The position numbers and the translations under genes are program-made. The notes below the pieces were generated by a model, which ran no database searches, was not told the DNA's origin, and was given only the letters and a program-made list of their open reading frames with translations. A DNA stretch of 64,000 bases from Pleodorina starrii (Eukaryota; Chlorophyta; Chlorophyceae; Chlamydomonadales; Volvocaceae), in assembly GCA_030267565.1 (NCBI GenBank), contig BRXU01000001.1, positions 8,628,501 to 8,692,500 on the forward strand. Direction: 5' to 3'. This document shows positions 12,108-24,000 of this stretch, piece after piece (positions within the stretch are counted from its first letter, which is position 1; every line of letters begins with the position of its first letter).

Positions 12108-14329
12108 ATGAGAAAGTCAGCGCGCCTGCTCCCACTCGCCTTACGGGCAGCGTCGCAATCGACATCCATTCAACTGAGTGAACTTTATGGAAGTTCTCTG
12201 TGTGCGGGGCTTGGCCCTCGCCCACACTTTTTAAGCGCCAGCAAGCTTCATTTCAGGACGTTTCTGTCCACGGCAGCTGATAAAGAGGTCGAGGATGACA
12301 CGGACGAGAAGCTCAGGGAGAAACTTCGAAAAGTGCGTGCGCCCCTTGACGACTGCCAGCTTTCCCTAGGTGCCCCCTATCGACCGCACATGCGACCTTT
12401 CGCCTCTTGGGCCACGCAGATGGCCCACGTTGTCCAGTTGCAACAGGACCTGAAGCACGAATCGGAATTCCACGACAGCATACCCAGCGAACGGCTACTG
12501 CAGTTGATACTGGATAGGTACGGACACGGGAACGGGCGGGGAGGACCTGGCCCTCCGCCCACCAGCAAGGTCCCTGACCGCTGCGTCGCCCTGATGAGAA
12601 AAGCATAGTTGCGGTCCGTGGAAAATAAACCATGATGTTATTTGCAGGGGGGCCGCGCGCGATGAAACGGAGGCCAAGGAGCTCGTCGCGGTCATGCAAC
12701 GCGCGGGGGTCATGTTGATGCACAACAACCACGTCTACCTCAAGCCCGCTGACCTGGTCGCACACCGCCTGCCGGTGCGTGCATGGCACCAGCAAACCTG
12801 TGGGTTTGGGGGACGGTTGTGGGCCATGCGGCATCTGTCCTCCTGAGCGAGACGCCCACGCTTGCGACACAGTTGCAGGCTGTGGCAAAGCCACCTTTCG
12901 CTCCCTCCATCTCACAACCCCACGTCCGTGCTACCTGGCACGGCACCTGTGGGGCCACTGCTGACCGCAGAACAGATTCCGCCACCCGCTGCAACAACCG
13001 CCCCAAACCCTAACGCCACCCCCCGACAGACGTCACTTTGCCGCGCAAGTACTTACCGTACCATTCACGGATTCCGGATCCTGTCCGTGGATCCCACCTC
13101 CCTCCCGCAGGATTTCCTCAAGGTGGAGGAGCTCCAGGCCAAGCTGGCGGAGATTGACCGGCAGCTGCAGCCGTTCGAGGAGGTCCACCGGGAGGCGGAG
13201 CGGCTGTCGTGGCGGCTGCTGTACTTTGGCTGCTTCATGCTGGCCTTGCAGCTGGCGGCCTTCCTGCGCCTGACCTACTTTGAGCTGTCCTGGGACGTTA
13301 TGGAGCCCGTGGGCTACATGATCTCGCTCTTCTACTCGGTGCTCGGCTTTGTGTTCTTCATCTACACGCGGGGCCACCCGTTCGACCTGCACCCGGTCAA
13401 GGAGTGGTACGCGAAGCGCATCAAGGTGCGCAAAGCGCGCCGGGGCCCACCTGCGCGCGAGATGGTACCGTACCTACCTAGAGCTTGGGTTGATGTGTTA
13501 GGGTGAAGAAGAGCATGCGGCAGGATGGCGGGGGCGGATGGACCACCGTCAGGGTTGGGAGGGGGCAGCGCGCCCTTGTCGGTCGTCCTTTTGGGGCGCA
13601 CACTGTTGCTTGTCGGCAGTGTACGCTGCCCGAAATTACACGGGGGGGCCTAAAGTCGCATGTTTGAAGGCAAGGAGTATGCCAATAGTGGCTTGGCACA
13701 CTCGTGTGTTGGATGGCTGCCTGTCTGCCGGGGATTTCCATGCGTTACTCGCGGTTTCTGGTTCGCACTGCCGTCCATCGAGCGGCTGCGAGTGGTTATT
13801 CATTATTGCGATGCGCTGCACTGCCCCCTTGGTGGATGCGCGGCATTTACCGCTCGGGGCGAGCTGGCTTGACATGGCTTCGTTGTGCGCTGCGCTTTCC
13901 GGAACAGGTGCAGCGGGCAGCGACCTTCGGTGTCGAGGACCTCGACGAGGAGCGCTACGAGGCGCTGGTCAAGGTGAGCGCGGCGTGTCGGTGGCCCCCT
14001 AGGCCTAGGCAAAAGAAGCAGCCCGGGACTGTCTCCCGGGACTGTCTGGACTGCTCGCTTGTTACCAGCTCGGTGTGCGCATTGGGCGGAGGTGGAGGCG
14101 GAAGCACGGGACTCTCCGCGCTGCAGGGTCTTGTACGTACCCAGCAAGTGTCCGGGAATGGACACTTCCAGAAGTACGCAAGTGGAGTAACGCCATTCAC
14201 CCTGCCATGTACCGTGCTTCGCAGGCACGGGATCGGTACTCGAAGCGCCTGCAGTTCCTGCAGAAGTTGGAGAGCAGGCGCGCCGCCCTGGCGACGGCGG
14301 CAGTGACAGCGGCGGCGGCGGCGACGTAG
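12108..14329 (+). CDS. MCU: Mitochondrial calcium uniporter pore subunit, plant type
   Basis: Pore-forming subunit of the inner-mitochondrial-membrane calcium uniporter. Exons: 12108-12517, 12648-12774, 13111-13425, 13908-13973, 14225-14329, totalling 1023 nt or 340 aa with consistent phases. The N-terminus MRKSARLLPLALRAASQS is Arg/Ser/Leu/Ala-rich without acidic residues, as expected of a mitochondrial presequence. Residues about 120-179 (RLLQLILDR, then ARDETEAKELVAVMQRAG, VYLKPADLV) match the plant MCU matrix domain. A coiled coil at about 182-211 (VEELQAKLAEIDRQLQPFEE) precedes TM1 (about 213-234), the pore motif WDVMEP (240-245; the DVME form is usual in plants) and TM2 (about 247-264). 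The C-terminal exons give a second charged helix and an Ala-rich end. ATG 12108 is chosen because it opens the presequence; an upstream in-frame GTG is not needed. A dead duplicate of its first exon lies at 9599. Confidence 0.95.
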
Positions 14330-15058
14330 ACAGCGGCGTGTGCGCTTGCTGACTATAGGTCTAGTTTACTTGTATCCTTTCGATAAAGAGCGTGCGAGCG
14401 TTGACGGGCAGTTGGAGTTTTGTTGTGTCTGCACATAGTTCGGATAGTCTTCTCTGTCCTGCTGCCAAGTGAGTTCGTGGGGAGAGCGTGCCCACCTGGC
14501 GGTGTCCCAGCACGGGCCGATGTACATACTCCCCAGCAACACATTCGCCGGCGTCGGGGGGATGGTAGTTGCGTTTTGCAAACGTACGTGCGACCTTGGT
14601 TTAGTCAGAAGAATAAGTATCAAACCTACTTATTCTCCAGGCATACGGTTGGTAAGACTGGTGCCTCTCTGTTGGGATTCATTGCGTGTCTTACATTCAG
14701 ACCGGTGATTGGTATGGATTTGGACTTAACAGCAGGAGTTATTGAACTCTGACCGTCATGACAGAGAGGTGTGAGGGCTGATTGTCTTAGTCTTATTCGG
14801 GAAAGGGACTTACTAATGTTCCGGCGGTCATCCGTACGGTGTTTTTCTCTCTTCCAGTGTTTGCAACGGGCCGACAAAGCAGGCAAAGCCCTAGTCTTTG
14901 TGGCACCTACAAGATCATTTGAGCTTGTAACTTTGTGGCTGTTGAAGTTTTGGACATCCTCTTTGCCCCTATCAACCTCGCATAGCGCCAAGAGGTTATA
15001 ACAACAAACTGCAAATGCTTTAGAGCTGAGGGCTTCCTATTAACATAAGCTGTGGATT
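14330..15058 (+). other. MCU 3' UTR and UPF2 5' flank
   Basis: No gene is seen. A plus-strand TGTAA at 14926-14930 is a plausible polyadenylation signal for MCU, about 600 bp after its stop, leaving little more than 100 bp before the UPF2 start. The two genes are in the same orientation. Confidence 0.45.
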
Positions 15059-18000
15059 ATGGACGCGCAGGCTCTGCGGGTGCGCTCTGCACGCAGTATA
15101 TATTTTCAGTTATTGGACACACACGGTATTTTAATTGTTTGTACAGGATGTAACGTTCCAGTTATCCGCAGCGCGAAAGTCGCTGGAGGCGCAACGACTG
15201 CTCCGGGAGAGCAATCTCAGCGTCATACGGCCCAGTAAGCGGCGAACAGCCACTATTAGGATTGTGCATGAATGCCGTGGATTGAATAAGTGTTCAACGA
15301 GCAGGCGAGGACGACCTCAAGCAGTTGGACAGCAGTATTAAGCGCAACTCGACGCTGACAAAGAAGCTTCGGCAGCTAAATGAAGACAACAAGCAAACGA
15401 TCCTCGATGACATCCGGAAGACAAACCAAAGCAAGGTCGGTCGCTGAGCGCCTTGCGTCTTCTTGACAGCAGGTCAGCCCTCCCCCGTGCCCTCCCTGTC
15501 CCACGCACACACCCCTTCCCCCCCACCGTCCCCTCCGCAACCCCCAAAACAGTACGTCAGCGAAGCTGTGGCAGCCATAGCGGAGGCCCCGCTGCGCAAC
15601 TCCGACGTGCCCGCTGCGGTGGCGGTTTGTAGCCTGCTCCACCAGCGCTATGCGGACTTTGGCAGCCAGATCGCCGGTGCACTTTCAAAGGTGCGCCGTT
15701 GGAGTGGACACGCCAATCAGCCTGCCGGCGAACCGGCCTTGGGAGAACTGGCGGCCTCGCGGGCCGCCTTAGAAGTTGGGACGCGCGCCCACCCACGTCT
15801 CCGTGCGCTCGCGGGATTCGGCACCAAGCGGGGGAGGCCCTCGGATCAAGGCACCTTGCCGTCACCGTACTGCTGGGCCTTTTGATGCCGGCGAGCCGAC
15901 CGACTGGCCAGCCACGGCCGGCCTGCTCGTGTGCGCTGTGGCCCCTGGACCGGCAGATGCAGAGCTGCAGAGCTGCAAATGCAGAGATGCGGGCTGCTGA
16001 TCACATCTGCCGGCCGGGGCAAGCGGGGGCTGGCTAGCTGGCAGGCTGGCTTGCAGGCAGACAGAATGGCTGCCTGGCAGGCTGGCAAGCCGGCTGGCTG
16101 GCTGCTTGGGCTGGCTGGTTGGCAGGCAGGCTGGCTGGATACGGTGTATGAGAGGATGTACGATGATGTACTGTGGGGGCGGGCAGCTGCACGGGGGCTG
16201 TTTGGCCCCTATGGGAGGGACCGAGCCATCGCGGCCCAGTAGGGGTGGGGTGTATGTACAGCCACCACCACCCGCCACTGGCCTCGAGCTGCCCCCGCCC
16301 TGGGGCGGCGGCGGCGCGTGTCTCCCACTGCAGCGCCACTGCCAGATGGCCATCACCCCACCTCCCATGCCGGGGGGGGGGGGGGGAAGGGGCCGCAGCC
16401 GATCGTGCCAGGGAGGCCCTCCTCCGCTGCGGACCGCTTGCGTCTCCCAGGCCTTAAGCAGGCCCCCGGGGTGACTGGGGGCACGCGCCGGCCGACCGGC
16501 CGACCGACCGATCCGGGTGCGTTCTGCGCTGGACTCCCCCCCCACCAACCCCTCCCCTCCCGTCCGACTAACACCGTGTTCCCCGACCTCTCCCTCCCTC
16601 CCGCTCTCCCTCCGCCCGCCCAGGCGTTTCCGAAGCCCGGCGGGGGCGGCGGCGGCGGGGCCGGCGGCGGCGATGGCGGCGGCGGCTCGGGTCCCGCTGG
16701 TGACCGCGACGGCGCCAGGCGGCGGCGGGCTGCTCTGCGGCTGCTGGGGGAGCTGCTGGCGGGCGGGGTGTACAGCGGGGCGGGGCCGCTCATGTCCATA
16801 CTGAAGGACCTGGTGGGGCGGGGGAGGGGTTCGGGGGTGGGGGGATGGAGAGGGGTTAGAGTATAACGGAGGGGACTGTAAGAAGGTACCGCAGCGGAGG
16901 GACGGAGACGAAGTGGGGTTGGGGTGGAGGTGGGGGTGGGGGCACTGTGGGGGTGGTACAGCGTGGGGGTGGTACAGGGTAGGGGGTGGTAGAAAGCGGA
17001 GCGACGCGGAGCGCCGCAACCCCTCAACACCCCCCCCTCCCCGCCTTACCTACCTAGCTACACACCCCAACTACTCACCCAAATCACCCACGCCCACTGC
17101 GCGTTCGCCTTCCCCCCCGAATGGATCCCGCCTAAGTATCTCTTCTCTCCACACGGCCTTGTGTAGCCCCCTCCCGCCCTGGTCAGCTTGCCGCGTCATA
17201 CCCTTCATACCCTATACCCCCGCTCCCTTTCACCGCCCCCCCACCTCCACCCCCTCCACATGCGGTGCCCCAGGCCCTGCCCGACTACCGCAACGACCGC
17301 GATGCGGCACTGACCAGCCTCACCCTGCTGGGCTCCTTCGCCCGCACAGCCCGGGAGCTGCTGCTGGGGCAGCCCCCCGCGGCGCTGCTGGCGGCCTCAG
17401 CGGCGGTGCCACAGCAGCTGCTGGAGCAGGTGGGGGGGCGGGGAGGCGGGGGAGGGGGGGAGGGGGGGGACGTGTGTGTGGGGGGGTAGGGGTGCGGGCA
17501 GGTGGGGGCGAGGAGGCGGGGAAGGGGGGCCACGTGCAGGTGGGGTAAACAGAAAATACCGCAGCGGAAGACGAAGACGGCGTTAACGAACGGACCCAGA
17601 ACCGGTGGGGGCGAGGAGGCGGGGAAGGGGGCACGTGTGTGTGGGGGGGGGGAGCGGGGCGGGCAGTGGAGTAAGCCGCCGTGCTTAGTCCCTCGCCCTC
17701 ACCCTCGAGCGGGTGGCTGCCGTGCCTCCTGTGGTCGCAGGCCGAGTCGGGGGGTCTGCCCGGGGATGTGGCGGCTGCGGTGGCGGAGCTGAGGGCGGAG
17801 CAGCAGGCGCTGCAGGGGGAGCTGGAACAGCGGTGAGGGGGGGAGGGGGGGTTGGCAGCACAAGGGGGCCGGGTGGCACTCGCACTCGAACATGCCGGGT
17901 GCGAGTGCGGGGGCGGGGAAGGGGGAGGAGGAAAAGAGATGACCCGCGGAGGTGGGAGAGGCGGGGGGGGGGTCAGTAAGAAAGATGCCGCAGCGGAGGG

Positions 18001-21000
18001 ACAGAGGGGCATGGCACAGGGAGTCAGGGACAGAGGGGGGAGGCGGAACAGTCCGAACGTGGTGGTATTCACTCTAATGGGGAATGGGGGAGGGGTGTTG
18101 CAAAGATGAGACCGCAGCGGACAGGGCAGGGGAGGGGGGCCGGGCAGGGGCAGGGCGAGGGGGGCCGGGTGGGCGGTGTCCCTCCTGGCGCCGTGAAGGC
18201 AGATGGGAGCGATGGGTACATGGCGGGAGAGCCTAGGGAGGAGCCCCACCCTCCTTCCCCTCCCCCTTCCTCTCCCCCTCCCTCCCTCCCCCTCCCTCTC
18301 AGCTTCCTGCTCCCCGACGCCGAGGCCGCCTTCATGTCCAAGGTGTTGGATCGCGCCCTGGACACCGCCGCTGCGGCCCTGGCTGAGGACCACCGGGGGC
18401 TGAGGGAGCTGGAGGCGGAGAATGCGGCGCTGGTCAACACGCGGGGGGACCTGCCGGCGGAGGCGGCGGCGGAGTACGAGCGCAGGAGGAAGGTGAGAAG
18501 GGGGGGGGGAGGGGGGGGGGCGGCTGGACAGTGGGGGCTGGGTGGGTGGGTGGGTGGGGGATCAGGGTGTGGCTTTGGGTGGCCTGGTGGTTTGCGCGGG
18601 TGAGGGCGGGCGGCTGCGCGCGGGCGCCCATGCGAGCAGGAGCACGAGCGCGTGTGGACATGGGCGGGGCTGGTTGAGGCGGGCGCATGGGCATGTAAGG
18701 CTGGGTTTCGAGGGTTTTGGGATGTGTTGGGCGAGTTGGCGTGTTTCCGGTGTCCCTCCGCCCCCGCCCCCCTCCACATCCCTGCCTACTCCGACTGATC
18801 TACTTACCCCCTCCTCCCCATCCGCCCGCACCGAGTACCTGCCGCACGCGTCTCTCGTGTGTCTGTCGCGCTCGCCACCTCGGGTGTGCCGCCCATCCCT
18901 AGGCACGCACATTCCACATACACACACGCCCACCCCCCCACACGCTGACCCTCAAACAAACCCCCACCCCCCACCCGCCATCCACCCGCCATCCACCCAC
19001 CCGCCTACACCCGGCCACCACCCTCCCCCGCCTGCAGGTGTACGAGTCTCTCCACCGGGCTGTCGCTGCCCTGGCGGAGGGTCTGGGTCGGGAGGTTCCG
19101 GAGCTGGCGGAGGATGCGTTCACTCGCCTGGGGGCAGGGGACAGCGCGGGGCAGGTGGGTACACTCGCCCCGCTTTTCCTTTGCCTTTGGTTCATCAACA
19201 GTTGAGCCCGCCCTTTTTACCCAATGCCCCCCCCTGCCTCCCCCAAACCCTACCCGCCACACACACACGCCTTCCCCACACCCGCAGGACGGCCAGAGGG
19301 CCTCCGCCTCGGGTGCGGCGGGCGGCCCCGGCGGCGACGCGGGCGGCGCCGCCGCGTCGGAGCCCGTGTTTGAGGACGCCGACTCGCGCGCTTTTTACGA
19401 GTCGCTGCCCGACCTGCGCGTGCTGGTGCCGTCGGTGCTGCTGTTCGGACCCGACGGGAAAGACCCACGGGTCGCTGCCAAGGCCGCAGCGGACGGCAAG
19501 GCGGACGGCGGCGCGGCGGACGGCGGCGCGGCGGCGGAGGGTGCCGCAACGGCGGAGAGCCCGACGGAGGCGGAGGAGGTGGAGGCGCCTGCGGAGGTGG
19601 AGGCGGAGGCGGAGGCCGGCGCGGCGGCGGCGGAGGCGGACGCTGAGCCGGCGGAGGCGGAGGAGGATGCAGCTGGCGGCGGCGGCGGAGGCGGTGGCGG
19701 TGGCGGGGGCGGCGGGGGCGCTGCGTTTGAGCTGATCCTGTCGCGCCTGTCCTCGTGCGTCAGTCGGGAGTTGGCGGATGAGCTGGCGGTCAATTTCTGC
19801 TACTGCAACAGCAAGGCCAACCGGAGGTGAATGAAGAGGAGACGGAGAAGAGGAGGAGGGGGAGAGATGGAGCGATGGCTGGTCCCGATTATCGCCAGGG
19901 TTCAGGGTCGCCACGCCTTACCTCTGTCCCTTCTCTCTCTCCTCTCCTCTCCTCTCCCCCCTCCGGGCTGCGGCCTGTACGTGGACAACCCCCTTACTCT
20001 TCCCCCCTCCCCCCCTCCCCAGGCGGCTCGTTCGTTCGCTGGTTGAGGTCCCTCGCTCCAGTCTGCAGCTGGTGCCCTTCTTCGCCCGCATAGTGGCGGT
20101 GCTGGCGCAGGTCTACCCGGACATACCGCAGGGTGAGAGACTGGAGGAGCAGCAACCGGGGCAGCAACCGGGGCAGCAACAGAGATGGAGCCACAGCGGA
20201 GAACCTCTTGCCTCTCTCCCTCAACCTTGGGTTTTCCTATACACCCCCCCCCTCCACCTCCCTTCCCCTCCTTTCCTTCCCCTCCCCGGGACCGCTGTTC
20301 ATCTCTACTTCTGCCGTGCAACCCCCCCCCCCGGCCCCCACCATACACATGCACGCACACTGGCATCGTCTCTACTTACGCCTCCCCCTCCACTCCCGGT
20401 TTCACCTTTCTTTATTCCCACCCCCCTGGACCCATGCTGCCCCCACATGTTGCCCCCACATGCTGCCCCCCCTTCTCCGCTGCGATTTCTCTTTATACCC
20501 CCACACACACTTCCTATGTTGCCCACATGCTGCCCACATGTTGCCCCCCCCCCCAGGTGTCATCTCCCAGCTTGAGTCCACCTATGCCCAGCTGCTCCGC
20601 CGCAAGGACCCCACCCTCACCGCCGCCTCCCTGGAGCCCCGCCTCCGCACCGCCCGATACCTGGCGGAACTGGCCAAGTTCAGACTGCTGCCGCCGGGGT
20701 CCTTCTTCTCCGCGCTCAAACAGGTGAGGGTGGGGGTGGGGGTGGTGGGGGCGTTGGTGGTGTTGCAGCGTTGTGTGTATGTGTGTTGTTGTTGTGTATG
20801 TGTATGTATGTGTGTGACCCTGCTTTTGGACCCTGTGCCTCCCCCCCTGTCCGCCCCCCCCCCTCCACACCCCACCCACCCCCACCCCCTCCACACACAC
20901 ACCCTCCCCCCCCTCCACACCCCCCCACACACACAAAACCCAATAATCCTCAGCTCCTTGACGACTTCACGGGTCACAACATCGACACCGCGTGTGCACT

Positions 21001-24000
21001 GGTGGAGGGGGCGGGCAGGTTCATGTACCGCTGCTCCGAGACCAGGAGCCGCATGGAGAACATGATGGAGGTGAGGGGGGAGAGCGGGGAGGAAGAGGGG
21101 GAGGGCGGGATAGGGCGGAAGGCGGAAGGGGGAGGGTGTAAGCAATGTGACACCGCGGCGGTGGGATGGAGTCGACGTTGGCGAACGGACCCACCCACCC
21201 GCCCACCCATCCACCCACCCACCCACCCACCCGCCCGCTTTCCCGCTTCCCACCCACTTCTCTGCTTTCATTACTAAAGCAGGGGTTTTTCGCTTCCCAG
21301 CAATCCGCTCTCAACCCTAAAACCACTTCTCGCCCTATATCTACATCACCCTACCCCCTCACCCCACCTCCCCCCTGCTCACTCGCCTCCACACCTACCC
21401 CCCTCCCTTCCCTCCCTCTCCCCTCAACCCCCTCCTCCGTTGCTCCCCCTCCTCAGGTGATGATGCGTCTCAAGAACGCTCGCAATCTGGACCCCCGCCA
21501 CGCTGGGCTGGTGGACTCGGCCTACTTCGCCGTCAAGCCACCCAGCAAGGAGCGACAGCGCAGGTGGGGGAGGGAGGGAAGGGGGGAATATAAAGAGAAT
21601 TTCGCAGCGGAGACGGAGACGGCGTTAGCGAACGGACCCAGAAGCCAGAACCCAGCAATACTTACCGAACATACCTGTAACCTTACCGAGCTGAAAAGCG
21701 GGAGGGTGAGGAGGACAGTCCAAGCTAGCAAGCTGATAAAGCTGATAAGGCTGATAAACCGTCCATATTCCCCTCCCCTCCCCTCCCCTACTCCCCTCCC
21801 CCCCAGTCGCAAGCGCTCCCCCCTGGACCAGTACATCCGTCACCTGATCTTCGAGGTGCTGAGTGAGGCCACCATTCCGCTGGTGCTGCGAAAGCTGCTC
21901 AAGCTGCCCTGGGCCCTGCACGAAAAGTACGTAGTCAGGTGCCTGTTGAAGGTGAGGGGGGGGAGGGGGAGGGGAAGGAGGGGAGGGGTCGGAGGGGGAG
22001 GAAGGGGGCGGAGGGACCGGCGGGTACGTGGGCGTCTGACAGTTAAAAGGTGGGGGGCAACTTTGGAGAGGTCCTTAGGGGGGTAAGCGGTGGGGTTAAG
22101 AGAGGGAGTAAGAATGAATGACGATTGACGGAACACCCCCCCCCCTCATTTCGCCACCCCCTCCCGCCCCGGGCCTCACCCCCCTCCCCCTCCCCCCCCT
22201 CGCGGTGTACCACCCAGGTGGTCCGCGGTCGCTTCTCCAACATCCCTCTGGTGTCCTGCCTGGCTGCCGGACTGGCCCAGTACCACGACAGCTGCGGAGT
22301 GGCGCTGGTGGACTGTGTGCTGGAGGACGTGAGATGCGGACTGGAGACGCCGGGAGCGGGTAGGGAGGGGGGGGAGGAGGGGGGCTGAGGGGGGGAGAGG
22401 GGTGTTGTTATGCGCGGTTTGGGGGCCTGAACGTGAAAGGGGACGCTGTCGGCCCCGACGCCAAGACACGCGGAGGTTGTGTGACCGTGCCCGTGCCTGT
22501 GTGCGTATACCGGTACGTGTCTGCGTCTGTGTGTGCGCGCGTGCCTCAGCGCCTGCATCTTCCCAAAACCCGGGAGGGCCCCTCCACTTCATGTCTACAC
22601 CCAAACTTCCAGGAACAAGGGAACATACCTTTACTGGTCAGTGGTCAGTCCCCAACCCCAAACCCAAACCCCAAACCCCGGAATGTTCTAATGGTGAACC
22701 CCACCCCAACCAGCCCAAATTCACTTTCCTCACCCCCCCCCCGCCTGCTTCCACCACGCCTTCACCTCCCTCCCCCCTCACCCCCTCCCCCACGCAGGCA
22801 TGTACCAGAAGCGCATGGCGGATGTACGGCTGCTCGGTGAGCTGTACAACTACATGCTCTGCAACTCCACCCCCGTCTTCGAGACGCTCTACTTGCTGCT
22901 CACATTCGGACACGAGACACCCGAACTGGCGGACAGGATTGACCCGCCGGACGACTTTTTCAGAGTTCGCCTGGTGAGAGCGGGGATGGGGTTTGTGTAG
23001 TGGGGCGGGGGGGTCTTGGGCGGCGGCGGGGGCGGAGGCGGGGAAGGCGGGGGCGGGGAGAGAGGCGATGGCGGCGTGACGCGTGCCGGGGGGGCGGGGG
23101 GCGAGGGGGCGGGGGCTTCGTGCATGGGTTCGTGTAGCGCATCCACGACGCATCCGGGCGCAGTGGAGTGCGCAGAACACCGTCCGCCGTCCGCCCGTCA
23201 GCCATTTCTACCCAACCCCCCATCCCAACCCCCATCCCAACCCCCCATCCCAACCCCCCATCCCAACCCCCATCCCAACCCCCATCCCCTCGGCTCCCTC
23301 ATTGCGGTCCCAATATCCTCCCCGCCCTCCCTCACGCCCTCCCCGCCGTCCCTCCCCCCCCCGCCGTCCCTCCCGCCCGTCTCCGCTGCGGTATCTCCTT
23401 TTTACCTCCCTCCCTCCCGCCCCTTGTCCCGCCCCCCCCCCAGGTGTGTGCGCTGCTGGACGCGTGTGGGCAGTACTTCGGGGAGGGGGCGGCGAGGGCC
23501 CGACTGGACCGCTTCCTCACATTCTTCCAGGTGGGGTGGGTGGGGGGGGTGGGCGGGGTGGGGGGAGGCCGGGCTGCCTGGGTGTACTGGCGGGGAGCTG
23601 GGTGGGAATGTGAGGGAAGGAAGGAGGAGCGGAGGGAGCGGGCCGTGGTCTCCCGGGGGAGCAGGGCGGGGGGGCTGGCTCCAGTGCAACGGGAGGCGCG
23701 TCTCCCGAGCGCCGCACGGCCGCCGGTTACGGAGAGCTCTCTCCGCGCCCGCCCCGCCCCGCCCCGCCCCCGCGCGCGTCGGCGCACCCCACCCCTCCCA
23801 TCTCCTTCTTCTGCCCTACCCCCCGACCCAACCTCCGACGTGGCACATGCCGCGTCGACGACGCCCAGTCCCAACGAAAGTCCAACGAACGACTGTCGGT
23901 CAACGCCCGCCTCGTCCCAACCGTTAACTGCCAACCTCCAACCGCAGGCCTACATTCTGTCCAAGGCCGCGCTGCCCCTGGATGTGGAGTTTGACCTGCA

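Noticed and set aside
15862..17019. Long Pro/Ala-rich open frames antisense to UPF2 introns and exons
   Set aside because: They arise from C-rich introns and GC-rich codons read on the other strand, have no domain, and conflict with the phase-consistent UPF2 model.
22655..22685. Telomere-like ccccaaaccccaaa run in UPF2 intron 16
   Set aside because: Irregular units, not the Chlamydomonas-type (TTTTAGGG) or plant-type (TTTAGGG) repeat; simple C-rich intron sequence.
23215..23292. Possible CRISPR-like array
   Set aside because: Units are contiguous with no unique spacers, in an intron of a eukaryotic gene.
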